64,000 bases of DNA from Pocillopora verrucosa. Taxonomy: Eukaryota > Cnidaria > Anthozoa > Scleractinia > Pocilloporidae. Positions 11,684 through 22,282 of this stretch are shown piece by piece; the stretch's first letter is position 1; every line of letters begins with the position of its first letter. The translations under genes were made by a program, and so were the position numbers. The notes under the pieces are model-generated. The model did not search any database. It was not told where the DNA came from and saw only the letters and a list, made by a program, of their open reading frames with translations. The stretch is from assembly GCF_036669915.1 (NCBI RefSeq), contig NC_089318.1, forward strand, positions 5,503,849 through 5,567,848, given 5' to 3'.

Positions 11684-14600
11684 ATGAGTGATAAACCAGA
11701 GAACGACAGCAGTTCCCTACCTGTTCGTTTTTGGGGTCTGAATCCTTTATTTTGGACTCACATAAAATTGTTTGTAAAGGAGGTGCAGAGTTTGAAGGAA
11801 TACACTGATTATAAAGGTAAGCTCACTGAACAGGGACATTCAATGATGAATGTGGATTGCATTTTCTCTTTACCTGATCCAGAAAATGAATTTCAGTCAC
11901 TAAGATTCTGAGATTCCAAAAGTTTTATTTGTTTTGAAATTGCATGATGCTTTGTGTGGTGCTGTGAACCCTTTCATTCTCAATGTCTCACTAGTATAGT
12001 AATTCTCCTTACTGTCTACCATACATTTCATATGATGTTAGTTTAGAGAATTTGGTATTATATCAACTGAGGATCCTCTAATTGATATTTTTTTTTATTC
12101 TCATCACTTTTCAGCTTGATTTTGTATTGATACTGTAAGGAGAAAATCTGTCTTGAGGTTCCCTCAAAAACCTTAGCATATTGAAGACCATGGAATTCAA
12201 ATCCATATCAACCTTCAGACCAAAACAACCCAAACATCATACTGTTTAAAGCAGCACATACCTATGTAGCTAATAGATTATATGAGATTTACCCCTTTCA
12301 GGTATATCATTAATAATCTTCCTCATCAACCCCCCAACTTCTGCCAAGAGGGATAGAGACATATTGGTTTAACCTTTCGCATGCCAGACTCCGGTCCCAG
12401 TTGTTTGAAAGCTAGTTAGGGCTAACCCAGGGTTTAATTTTAATCCAAGCTTCTATATTTCTCTGTTCAAATGCTGTTTGGGGATAATGTTCCCAATTCT
12501 TTTCATTTTAGAACATTCAATTAACAAATTGTACACAAATGGCCTTAAACTGAATTTCTTTTAAAGCTTTCAGATCTGAAATCAAATTTCACACTAACCC
12601 TTGATTATCTTAACCCAGCTCTCAACAACCTGGCCCAGGGAAAGAGAATATAGGTATTAACTTTCTAAAGAAACTGCGGTGCTGCATCCGAGGGAGGTAT
12701 AACAAAATACTGTGGTTTTATCAATTGGGTTGATAATGTGAATTGGCCAAAGAAGTTAAGCCTTAGAAACCCTTTACTGTGTCCAATTTACATCATCATC
12801 AATTCAGTTAATAAAACCAAATTATCCAGGGAATGGGGTTTGAGCTCAAGCCCTGATGGAGACATTGTATTGTGTTCTTTGAGAGGACACTTCACTCTCC
12901 GAGTGCATCTCTCTACTTGGGAATGAGACTGGGAATTGGTAAACATTCAGCAAAACCAGACAAAATGTTGGATGGTACCCTGCGAGGAGCTAGCATCCCA
13001 TCTGGCAGTACTACTCAGAGGGTCTCCCATACCCCTGTGTAAAACACATTTATGTAAAAATATTTGGCCTCTTCAGGCATCACTATAATATCCAAAATTC
13101 TTCAACTTTCACACAAAATTTGAGATGATTACATTTCACATTACAATAAAAAAAACAAATTCACGAATTAATTGTTTACTTTTCCTACTCTTGACCAGTC
13201 TTAATAAACAACATAAGATGATGTAACGTCTTATCTGATTTTTTCAAGAACCATTTGTGGTCTGTTTTATAACTTTTATCAATCCATGTGAATAAAGTAG
13301 TCAGAAATTCATCATGCCAAACAAAATTGCTCATGAATCAGGTTTAAATCAGCTCTTCATTTACAGGTATCAATTAAATAAAAAATTTGTTCACTTGGGC
13401 ATGAATAAAGAAAAAGTGAAATCCTGATTCACCAGAAAGACAATCAACCAATCACTCTTAACCTTAGGCATTATTCTGAGTACTTTCATATTAATTTATC
13501 AATCAATGAATTGATTACAGTAACCCAGACAACAATTGACCATTTCCCATTTAAGTATATTAGAAAATCTCTCTGCAAAAGATATTCAATAACTTCATCG
13601 ACAGTTTTGTTTAAAGTTTAACATAATTTGTACAAGTTTTCCATTTGTTTGTTTTTCTTGGAAATTTCATTGTGTTTTCCAACTCAGTCGGTAATCATAC
13701 CTGTGATGAACAAAACATGCACCCACCTAGTGGTATTGGTTGCTAGATTCTGTTTAATTATATGTATAGCCACAAACCCAATTGGACACCCCTTACTCCT
13801 AATACTAAATTAAAATGACGTCTCTGGTTTAATATCCTTTTGTCAATTTTCTGCAATTTTCAACCCTGTAACTCCCAGGATCTGAATGTTAATTCTCCCC
13901 TGTAGCTGCTACACATTTCCTTGTAAATTAGTTATGAGAACTTGATGCTAAATCAAGATAGCAGCTTCTACCTGACAAGTTTGAATATTCTCATTACCTG
14001 TTTGCTGAAAAATGTATGGATATTGTAGGGAGAAGTTTTATGTTAATCACTTCTGGGAGTTAAAGGGTTATGGGTAGACTATGGAATTTGGATATTTTGT
14101 ACATCTTTTAAAAATATATGGAAAAATGGGTGCAAGGTTTATATTTGTTGAAAGTCCATTTCTTCCCATTCTTTCATTGCTGATATGAAGTTATCATAAC
14201 CTGCTCTTGCATCTTCTCCTGGTCTCTGGAGGTATCTTAAGGGAAATTTACGAATGGCAGACACTTTGCTTGCAATTGAATGCAAGTGGTCTGTACTGCA
14301 ATTTGCAAACAGGTTCAGTTCTGGGATGAAATAGTGAGGACATGAGCAAGTCAGCAAAGAATGTAACAAATCATCCACCAAACCCAGAAAGCACAATGCA
14401 ACATTCTCATCTGACCATCTGTCTGGTGGGTACCTTTCACTAGCCCAGAGAAGGAGAGTCTTCAAGTGATAAGTTGTAACAAGCTTACAAGTTGAGGTAA
14501 TATTTTCTTTGATGGCCATTTTGAACATGCGGTAACAGTAGTTTCTGTTTCCAAGACCCTTGGCTCTCATCAGTTTTCCTTCAGCTGTGGAGAAAGAGAT

Positions 14601-17600
14601 GCGCCACTCAAGTTCTTCATTGCCTCCTAGAGATGCCTTTGGCACAAGATAAAAGCCTCCTTGGACAATTTCTTGCACCAGATCCTGTGGAGGCCAAGCT
14701 CTTTTTCTTTCCAACCATTCCTGGCAGCATTTTGGCCAGCTGGTAAACTTAATTGCAGGAACCAAGTCAAATGATAATGACAGACCTCCATCCTCAAATG
14801 TCTCATCAATTTGAACAGCTGGCCCATGAGGTGCTACTTTCATTTCAGAATCTTCATTTCCTGGTGTTTTATTGTCAACCACATCCGAAAACATCTTGAG
14901 GTCATAAATTATTTGATAAATCTCGCTTCTGAACTTTGCAGCAGACAGGTAGCACTTGGAATTTCTAAATGTCGTTAGCTTTAACAAATCTTCCTCACTG
15001 TCATCTGAGAATGAAGGAACCACAAAATAATATCCTGGGTATTTCGTTTCGGCAATGCACTGGTCTTGATCTTCAAGTCCCAAAGCTGTATGCGATACAC
15101 TCATCATGATATCATACTCAGGATTGACATGTACCACACTGATGTTATCCTCATAGCTTACTTCCGGGACTTGTGCTATTTCAACCGAGCTGCCAGTCAA
15201 GTCAAACTGCCATTTCAACCAAGACATGCTAGGGCTATCCCGCAAAACTACTTTAAGTAAAGCTTCGAATGTTGCTATGTATTGAAACTGGCTTATGACG
15301 TAATTCCAGTTTTGATCCAAACAAACAAGAAATGTCTCTACAAGTCTTTCTTGTAGTTCTCCGAGATCAAGACCAGAAACAAAGTCTGTAACTTTCAGTG
15401 CTCTACTTGCAGCCCCGTGCAGATTTTCCGTTTTTATTAAAACACTTCGGCTTTGTTCTTCACTAATAGCCTCAATTTCCTCTCGACTACTAAATCCAAA
15501 GTCGGTAATATACTTCTCGAGAGCTTTATTGGCGTCAACGTATGAAATGGCATGCTTTCTCCTCCTGTATGGATCGTCTAATCCTTCGGAAAACTTTACC
15601 AAAAACCGGAAGGGATTTTCACTTGATTCGCTAAACCAAATCAAATCATTTACTTCGAATTCCCACTCCATAAGATAACGAAAATAATTCCTAAACACTG
15701 GTTGAATCGGGCTTTCTCGACAATGGGTTTGAAGTCTCCCTTTTACGTTTCCAATTCATTAATCAACAATCTCGTATAACCCCGCCATCTTTAAGTAACG
15801 CGTTCCGAGGGGGACTGGTTCGGGTATGTTGAGAAGATTGAAGCGATAGCGCTGACCATGATGCACTATATAGCGCTCACACTACGGTATAATTTTTCCA
15901 AGAAATGAACTAATGTGTGTTTCCAATTATTTGATATGAAAGACTCATAATAAAATTGACTTGTTAATTTTCACGTTGACCAACTTTCAGTGACTCTTCC
16001 TCTTGCTCTCAAATTGGTCTTGCTGAATTTTAGCTTACATGTCTGGTGCAGCATAGTACCAAACCTTTGAGTGGGAGGACCTCCCCTTATGAGGGATCAT
16101 GTGAAGTGAACCACTCCTCTGTCAGCTATGTGAGTTTGTGCTGGTTCAAAGGGTATGGTTTTTAATTTTCAAAGCAATGTTGGTCAGAAAATTGGTGCAA
16201 GCTTATTATGGTTGTGAATTATGTATGATTTTCAGAAGAACCATGATTTATCCCTTCAGCTAAAGTAAAAAATTTGAATAGTAGAGAAAAAGAAGAGATC
16301 AAAATATGTCATGGGAGTATCCACCCACCCCCACCCCCATGGAACCATTCCTCAGATGTTACTAATACGTTTTAGGATGAGTAAGTTTTCCTGATGTCGC
16401 TAATGTGTTATGTTCAGCATCTGAGTCAAGGTTGTTCCACAGTTTGAACTCCTGGCAGAGCTAGGCTGGAAGAACAAATGTGCCATTTTAATTCTATTCA
16501 CTGCAATGCTGAGCATTAAATTTACTTAACTGAAACAAATTATGCTTAACAGAAGTTCTTGTTTGAACTTTGTATTTTACCTTTTTTTGTTTAAAAAAAA
16601 GGAAACCTCAAGTATGTGTTTCATTCCTGTATCAATAAAAGCAATATTGTTTTATTCAGGTATGTACAGGTATTCAAACAATTATCCAGTGGTAAGGGTG
16701 GAAGTCAGTGGATACATAGTAAGCATAGATTCAAGGGAAAAGCTAACAACCTATGGAGGTAGGTCAATTTTGATGGTTATCAAACTAAAAATTACCCTGA
16801 ACATTTTTTTTGAATGCATTGATAAAAAATTTCAAGTGAGTATCAAAAGGTATTCCAAATTAAATTTTTTCCCTTCATTTTGCCCTGTGATTGGTCAAAA
16901 AATTCACACCATCCTCTTAACCAATTAGATTCAAAAGTAAGCCAATCACAACCACTCTTTTTTCTGGTCACTCATTTTTTCCCAAGTTCTAAGCAGCTTA
17001 CTTGTTTTTACCTTTTATTATGTTCTTTTTAGTCTTTTGTGGTATTTTCTTTTCCTTTGACTTACAGTTCTGATTACTTTGGGTTTGGTTTTATGACACA
17101 AAATCAGCATACCCTCTTTTGTCCACTCCTGGGGTCAAAAGAGATGTAATATTTGATGTAGCATAACTATTCAAAGACTTGCTCCTTTCTCTTGGTCCTT
17201 GCTGGAATCATGATTCCTTCCCCATCATTCATCATAGCAAAATGAGGTTGTAGACAATAACCTTTTATTCATTTTTCATGACAAACTATGTAGTTGATGA
17301 TGGGAGTGGCACAATTTCCTGTTGTAAGTGGCATTCCCAAGATCTTAACACAGGACAAGAATCCTATGACCTTGGTCAGCTGGTGACAGTGCAAGGAAAG
17401 ATTTCTGTTTTCAGAGAGCAGAGGCAACTCACTATTGATCTGATCTGTATCCAAACATTTTATCGATTAAACTATACTGTTGTTTTGCATCATAAATGTG
17501 GTATGAGAGACAATTAAATTAGGTGCATGCAGTAAGAAAACATATATTCAAGGAGTTTCAAGGACTAATTATTAGTTGCTGCTGATGGTCAAATAAGGTA

Positions 17601-20600
17601 ACAGTAAAGTCTGTACTCCAGCATATTGGCCCACCCAGTCGGAGCTTATCTTGGTTTCCAAGTGGCATAAAGTGATCAGGAGTATTACAACTCCACCCTG
17701 TATGAGAGTCCATTGCAAGGTTACCAAAGATTTTTTTTATGACCAGCAAACTGCTAGATAGCTTTATCAAAAATTTATTGACATCCCCTGATTCATGAGT
17801 TAAATATGTACTTTTCCTCTCCCACCATATCAAGTGGAGGGGTATTATGTTCAAGTTACACTTAATTTTTATCCTGGGTTTGTAAGCTCTTTCAAACTAT
17901 TGACGAACTAAAAAATACTCTTTCAAATAAATCTTATCAAGGGTCATTACATTAAATAAGGTTCTTGAATAACTGTCTTGTCAAAAAGCTTCATGCAGTT
18001 AATAGCAACAACCTGTTAATGTTTTCCACTAGTCCTAGAATAGATCAGATGCTATTGTGGGAGGGAAATCAAAGAACAATTTACTTACCAGATAAATGGT
18101 GACAGGAAAATCTGACAGTTTGGCACCCCATGAATTGCATATTTCAATCTCTAATCTTCACTTTTGTGACAAAACCAAGTTTGCACTTGTGGAAACCATT
18201 TTGGAACAGTTAATATATAAATGACAACACTTAACTGTGATCAGATCCAGAGAAAGACCCTAATGCTGAAGTCCTCTTCTGGCTAGAAGCAGTCAATCTT
18301 GGCAACACAGTTTACAAAGAACCATTCACTCCTTCACTCAAAGATTTTCAAACAGAAAACAGCTCTGTATCAAAGGAAACAGAACTGAAAAAAGCTATTT
18401 TGACACACATTAAGGAAAATAAGATTGTAACATTCCAGTTTCAGACCTTATGCTTTGAGCCTGATATACAACAACTGGCAAGGGAGGCAGCAAAGCAAAA
18501 ATGTACCAGTGAGGTAAGTTTAACCCTTTGACTCCTAAGGGTGACCAGAATCTAATTTCTCCCTACAGTATCTCCACTGACTTAAGACCATGAGTATCGA
18601 GACTGAAGGAAATGATCACCAACTAAAGTAGCTCTGGACCATTAAACAAATTCTCCTTGTCAGCACCTTGGGAAATGTATAGAGAACAGTATGGAGAATA
18701 TGCCTACTGATGTTAGGCAACAATTACATGATCCTTAATTATTTTAGATAGCATTGATTTCACTTTAGTTTTTTTCCTTGTAATTGGTTGAGGAAACTTG
18801 TACCCGTCTATCAACCAATCAAATGGGAACATGGTGCACTTAGCATTTTTACCACAATACCTCTTTTATTTGCACTCATTGGCTCATAGTGGCTTGTACA
18901 CTTTGAACTTCTTCATTGGCTCATAATGGCATGACTCCATTAAGAAAATTTCCTTGGTTTATTGAGTACAGTCAACTCTCTGCTAAAGGACACCCTCAAT
19001 CAACAAAAATCTGACCTTTTAAGAACAACAGAACAACGAAGATTGGTTTTGTCAAATCTCCATTTTTCTGCAAGAAAGCAAGCTGTCTGTTCTTTTGATA
19101 TTAATCCTTTAACCCCTAAGAGTGACTAACATCTAATTTCTCCTTACAATACAATGCCTAGCACAAACATTAAGGTCATGAGAATAAAGGAAATGATCAC
19201 CCACTAAGAAGCTCTTGATTGTTGTAAAAATACTCCTTGGCATCACCTAGGGAAATGAATAGAAAACAGTATGGAGAATTTGTATACTGATGTTAGGGTT
19301 CATGGAGTTAAAGAGAGACTGACATGTGACTCTCCATAAGTGGACATCCACCCTATTTTTTCTTTAGTGTCCTCTTGTAGGAATAATTCTTGAGAGCTGA
19401 CAGTTATACTGATGGCCACTTTTTCCAATTTCTGAGGATGGCTTTTCAAGAGAGCTAACTGTATTTGATTTGTACACAGTGTTCAAATTAATGGCCAAGG
19501 TTTTAAATTCAAAAAAATAATAATTTGACCTAAACAGGGGTTTTAAAACAAGCTGGTGATTGCCAGAGTCCTGCTAAATAAAACTAAGTATAAAACTCAA
19601 GTCCTACTTGATCACATGTCAACAGTTACACTGGTCAAAATAATCACCTTTTAGCCCTTAGTGAACTTTTCCCAATCCCCTACTTTTGCAGAGTCTGACG
19701 CCTTCAAAACATTTTGAGAGTCCCACTTTTACTTTGCTTAAGGTACAAAAGCTGGCTGTTACGTTAAACTGTGGGACCCCAAATTCCAGTTAATAATGGA
19801 TTTCTGAACTCCACTTCCTGACACAATAGTGAATGTCTCACAATCTTTTCTTAGCTGAAATGTTTTTTCTCTCTTTTCATTCTCTTTCAGGAGGAAGCCA
19901 AAATATGGAATGATTCTCATGAAGCAAAGAAAGTTATTAGACATATAATCAAAGATCTTGAGAAAGATGGCTTGGTGTATCTTAAAGACTCAAGAAGAGA
20001 TCTTTACCAGGTATAAAACTCTTTCTGTTACATGTTCATACTTGATATGCACCTCCATTGTACACAAGGGAGCTTGAAAATCAGAGAATATTCTGGCTGT
20101 TATCTGTCCATACTTAATATGCCCCTCCATTGTGTACAAGGGAGCTTGAAAATCAGAGAATATTCTGGCTGTTACCTGTCCATACTTGATATGCACCTCT
20201 GTATTATACAAGGGAGCTTGAAAATCAGATAATATTCTGGCTGTTACCTGTCCATACTTGATATGCACCTCTGTTGTGTATAAGGGAGCTTGAAAATCAA
20301 AGAATATTCTGGCTGCCAGAGTTTTCAGTGACTTTGTAGTTTTTGGTCTTTATTGTACCTCATGTTCATAATCATTTTTTGTAGGTTATAAGTCATGAAC
20401 ACAATCTTGGATCAGCAATTTTAAAGGCAATGAGCAAAATTGCAGGTAAACTTCAAGATAGAGAATTTACCCAATCCCTTCCTATTCATAATACCTGCCT
20501 AGCTGGCCTGATGGTAAGTGGGTCACTACATCATTCAATCAACAACTGCTTCTGACCCAGTAATTTCATCATTTAGCTAGCCAGTTTATGACCTGAGTGT

Positions 20601-20925
20601 CAGTGAATCAGTCAGTCAATGAGTCATTCAGTTAGTCCCTCAGTGATTCAGTCAGTTGGTCAGTCAGCAGTTTTGGCTGGAGTACTTACCACTTAAGAAG
20701 TCACAGCAACAGTTATGACCATGATACCCATTGAAATGAAGTTTGCTCCTTTGTCTTTTAGGACCATCAGGTTTCTCAATCTCTAAATGGGCCATTATAG
20801 ATGTCCTTCATTCCTCAAACAAGTTTCAACATGTAACAATGAAACAGGTTGAGGAATCACTTGACAAACTTCTACAGAACAGTGATGTTTACAAACAGAG
20901 TGAGAATGAATACTGCTTAGTGTAA
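11684..20925 (+). CDS. STN1: CST telomere-capping complex subunit STN1
   Basis: STN1 binds single-stranded telomeric DNA with CTC1 and TEN1 and stimulates polymerase-alpha fill-in, in the nucleus. Seven exons: 11684-11816, 16660-16758, 17294-17446, 18245-18513, 19891-20010, 20385-20445, 20762-20925. Phases agree throughout and give 332 aa (human STN1 is 368). The N-terminal OB fold runs from FWGLNPLFW through NNYPVVRVEVSGYIVS, then VDDGSGTISCCKW and QGKISVFREQRQLTID, matching the human order HPVRQVDVLGTV, YGVDDSTGVINC, RGRISIYREQRE. The C-terminal half has winged-helix content (KKVIRHIIKDLEKDGLVYL) and ends QSENEYCLV. Intron 1 is 4.8 kb and hosts an antisense gene. Exon 6 has a second donor at 20514. 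Exon 3-4 joining rests on phase and similarity only. Confidence 0.9.
11969..12160. mobile_element. piggyBac-like MITE, degraded
   Basis: Left end CCCTTTCATTCTCAATG, with internal TACCATACATTTCATATGAT and TGTAAGGAGAAAATCTGTCT as in other copies. The right terminal repeat is lost. It lies in STN1 intron 1. Confidence 0.65.
12658..12742. repeat. Fragment of the GTTAGCCCTTCGTC-type repeat
   Basis: TTTCTAAAGAAACTGCGGTG, then GTTGATAATGTGAATTGGCC, matches the outer part of the copies at 26445, 38689 and 54281. Only the flank is present here; the central inverted motif is missing. Confidence 0.55.
12841..12940 (+). mobile_element. SINE fragment (conserved central domain)
   Basis: GACATTGTATTGTGTTCTTT, then GGACACTTCACTCTCCGAGT and CATCTCTCTACTTGGGAATG, match the body of the fuller SINE at 48578. 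The tRNA-like head is absent or decayed. It lies in STN1 intron 1. Confidence 0.6.
13864..14067. mobile_element. piggyBac-like MITE, near-complete
   Basis: Ends CCCTGTAACTCCC and GGGAGTTAAAGGG, 204 bp, flanked by TCAA and TTAT. It is very close to the copies at 3567 and 21595. It lies just downstream (minus-strand sense) of the nested cGAS-like gene, about 70 bp past its stop codon. Confidence 0.78.
14139..15671 (-). CDS. Mab-21 / cGAS-like nucleotidyltransferase (candidate cGLR)
   Basis: Intronless 510-aa protein, antisense inside STN1 intron 1. The frame opens nine codons earlier at a GTG; the first ATG (MEWEFEVND) is used. It belongs to the Mab-21/cGAS fold. Gly160-Ser161 (LTGSSVE) forms the nucleotide-binding GS. 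Glu185 and Asp187 in PEYDIM correspond to cGAS EFDVM. The third metal acid is Asp302 in LSFDLVPAIKFTSWP. Typical Mab-21 C-terminal blocks follow: WRISFSTAEGKLM and YHLKTLLLWASE. The spine helix is EFLVETFL-like (LVETFLVCLDQNW). There is no cGAS-type H-CC-C zinc ribbon, so a ligand other than long dsDNA is plausible. Active cGLRs that make cyclic dinucleotides for STING are known in animals including corals. Catalysis here is inferred from residues. A developmental Mab-21-like role is the alternative. Confidence 0.87.
   Translation of the reverse strand: MEWEFEVNDLIWFSESSENPFRFLVKFSEGLDDPYRRRKHAISYVDANKALEKYITDFGFSSREEIEAISEEQSRSVLIKTENLHGAASRALKVTDFVSGLDLGELQERLVETFLVCLDQNWNYVISQFQYIATFEALLKVVLRDSPSMSWLKWQFDLTGSSVEIAQVPEVSYEDNISVVHVNPEYDIMMSVSHTALGLEDQDQCIAETKYPGYYFVVPSFSDDSEEDLLKLTTFRNSKCYLSAAKFRSEIYQIIYDLKMFSDVVDNKTPGNEDSEMKVAPHGPAVQIDETFEDGGLSLSFDLVPAIKFTSWPKCCQEWLERKRAWPPQDLVQEIVQGGFYLVPKASLGGNEELEWRISFSTAEGKLMRAKGLGNRNYCYRMFKMAIKENITSTCKLVTTYHLKTLLLWASERYPPDRWSDENVALCFLGLVDDLLHSLLTCSCPHYFIPELNLFANCSTDHLHSIASKVSAIRKFPLRYLQRPGEDARAGYDNFISAMKEWEEMDFQQI
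15672..16659. other. STN1 intron 1, upstream of the nested gene
   Basis: This stretch must contain the promoter of the antisense cGAS-like gene. Sequence just upstream of its ATG is relatively GC-rich (AACGCGTTCC, GCGATAGCGC). There is no clear TATA box and no further coding exon. A C-rich run CCACCCACCCCCACCCCC lies near 16320. Confidence 0.4.
16898..17110 (+). repeat. CCAAT/GATTGG-containing interspersed repeat, copy 1
   Basis: Contains CCAATTAGATTCAAAAGTAA, AGCCAATCACAACCACT and CTGATTACTTTGGGTTTGG. The same order of motifs occurs near 49200 and 54722. The copies share a layout of CCAATCA sites at the left and TGATTGG/TTACTTT at the right. The class is unknown. It lies in STN1 intron 2. 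Confidence 0.55.
18524..18725. mobile_element. piggyBac-like MITE abutting an STN1 splice donor
   Basis: TTAA at 18520-18523, then CCCTTTGACTCCTAAGGGTG. The STN1 exon 4 donor GAG|gtaagt is at 18514, so the element starts ten bases into the intron. Internal sequence matches subfamily C. The right end is eroded. Confidence 0.72.
19105..19313. mobile_element. piggyBac-like MITE, subfamily C
   Basis: TTAA at 19101-19104, then TCCTTTAACCCCTAAGAGTG, and at the right TGATGTTAGGGTTCATGGAG with TTAAAG. Lies in STN1 intron 4. Confidence 0.7.
20037..20320. repeat. Minisatellite, 72-bp unit, about four copies
   Basis: CATACTTGATATGCACCTCC-type units start at 20037, 20109, 20181 and 20253, an exact 72-bp period. 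Each contains AGGGAGCTTGAAAATCAGAG and ATTCTGGCTGTTA. Because 72 is 24 codons, repeat-encoded frames stay open on both strands; these are not genes. It begins 27 bases after STN1 exon 5. Confidence 0.92.
20594..20669. repeat. Degenerate CAGT-rich microsatellite
   Basis: Runs of CAGT, CAGTGA and CAGTTGGT repeat over about 75 bp in STN1 intron 6. Imperfect, probably old. Confidence 0.6.
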
Positions 20926-21006
20926 CAGTCATAGAAAGTTCATCCAATACTTAGCTGTTTCATTGATACCAATTAAAAGAAATATGCTGGTCTAAACAGT
21001 TTTTTG

Positions 21007-21142
21007 GATCAATATCAGTGTCTGGGCAACTGCCCACCTACCCCTCCCCTAACCCAACATTAACCTTAACTTGTTGTCAATTGATTGTTGTTTAGTTAGG
21101 GGAGGGGTAGGTGAGTAGTTGCCCAGATACTGATATTGATCC
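21007..21142. mobile_element. Hairpin MITE (hAT-like), copy 1
   Basis: 136 bp, GGATCAATATCAGTGTCTGG to CAGATACTGATATTGATCC, almost entirely self-complementary. The arms contain CCACCTACCCCTCCCCTAAC. It is flanked by AGTTTTTTT on both sides, consistent with an 8-bp target duplication in a T-run. It lies between STN1 and PAF1. It is non-coding. Confidence 0.85.
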
Positions 21143-21594
21143 AGTTTTTTTAAGCACAATGATTTTAAGCCATGCCAGTGAATAGATGGTATTCAAACAA
21201 CTTAGTTGTTGAGTTTGTAAACAACAGAGACTAATTGCCCTGCAAACAAAGTTAGAGAGAACAAAGAATACATGATAAGGTCCTGTTTATTTATAACTGT
21301 CAAGGATACATACAGAAGGACAGGTTTTTTTGTATGTTTGGTTGAGTTTTTGTTATGAATGTACAATACTGAGAAAACCATGAAACTGCAAATTACAATA
21401 ACTCTCCAATTTATTTGGGCTGTGCTTGTGACTTGCTATGCTTGAAAGAAGCTCTGGGAGCCAAAATGAAATTAAAAGTAATCACCGTCATGAAAATATC
21501 TGTTTGATATTAAAAATAAACCAACTTAGAATAGTTTATGAAGACTCTAGTGAGAAATATCCATAGTAAACCAATAAGCAAACAATCTTTTAAC

Positions 21595-21798
21595 TGTTTA
21601 ACTCCTATGATCTGATTGCTAATTCTCCCCTCTAGCTGCTAAACATTTTCTTTGTAAAGTAGCTGGGAGAATTTGGTGTTAGATCAAGATAACAACTTTA
21701 ACCTAATAAGTTTGAGTATTCTCATTACCTGTTTGCTTGATAATATACTGATATTATTGGGAGAAGTTAGATGTTAATCACTTCTGGGAGTTAAAGGG
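21595..21798. mobile_element. piggyBac-like MITE, complete
   Basis: TTAA at 21591-21594, ends CTGTTTAACTCC and GGGAGTTAAAGGG, 204 bp, then TCAA. Lies between the converging STN1 and PAF1 genes. Confidence 0.8.
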
Positions 21799-22282
21799 TC
21801 AAGGCTGAATTGCACACACATTCTGATTGGTGTTTACTTGTGATCTATTGGAGGACTGATGCATAGATGACATCTTCATTAACAACATTTTGCATTTTTT
21901 ATGATATAAACAGATAGATTTCATGTTGCCTTGGATCTGTACAGAAATAAATTACAGAAGACGTCAAATTTTGGTAAGAATATCAGGGATACACTCCCTG
22001 TGCGGCAACATGAAATCTATTTGCTATGTGTCTGTTTGGCATCATTCGCAACTACAGCTAAATAGAGAAAATGCCATTGCCTGGATGGAAAGAGTCAGTT
22101 ATCAGAAGCAGCAACACCCACATTGAATGCTAGTTGTTCAGAATGCATTGCACTGCTACCCTTTTCTGACCAGATACTGGCACTAAGAAATAAGTTAGGA
22201 AAACTACAAGTGTATGGTTACCAGTTCATCAAAATTTCTGCAGTTTTTACGAGACATGTTTCAAAAGAAGTGTTGAACTTCA

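Noticed and set aside
14139..15698. Longer 519-aa start for the cGAS-like gene
   Set aside because: The first codon of that frame is GTG; the first ATG is at 15671, giving 510 aa. The extra residues have no family support.
20032..20232. Open frames on both strands in the 72-bp minisatellite
   Set aside because: The unit is 24 codons long, so any stop-free unit stays open in all copies. The sequence is intronic to STN1 and has no protein-like conservation.
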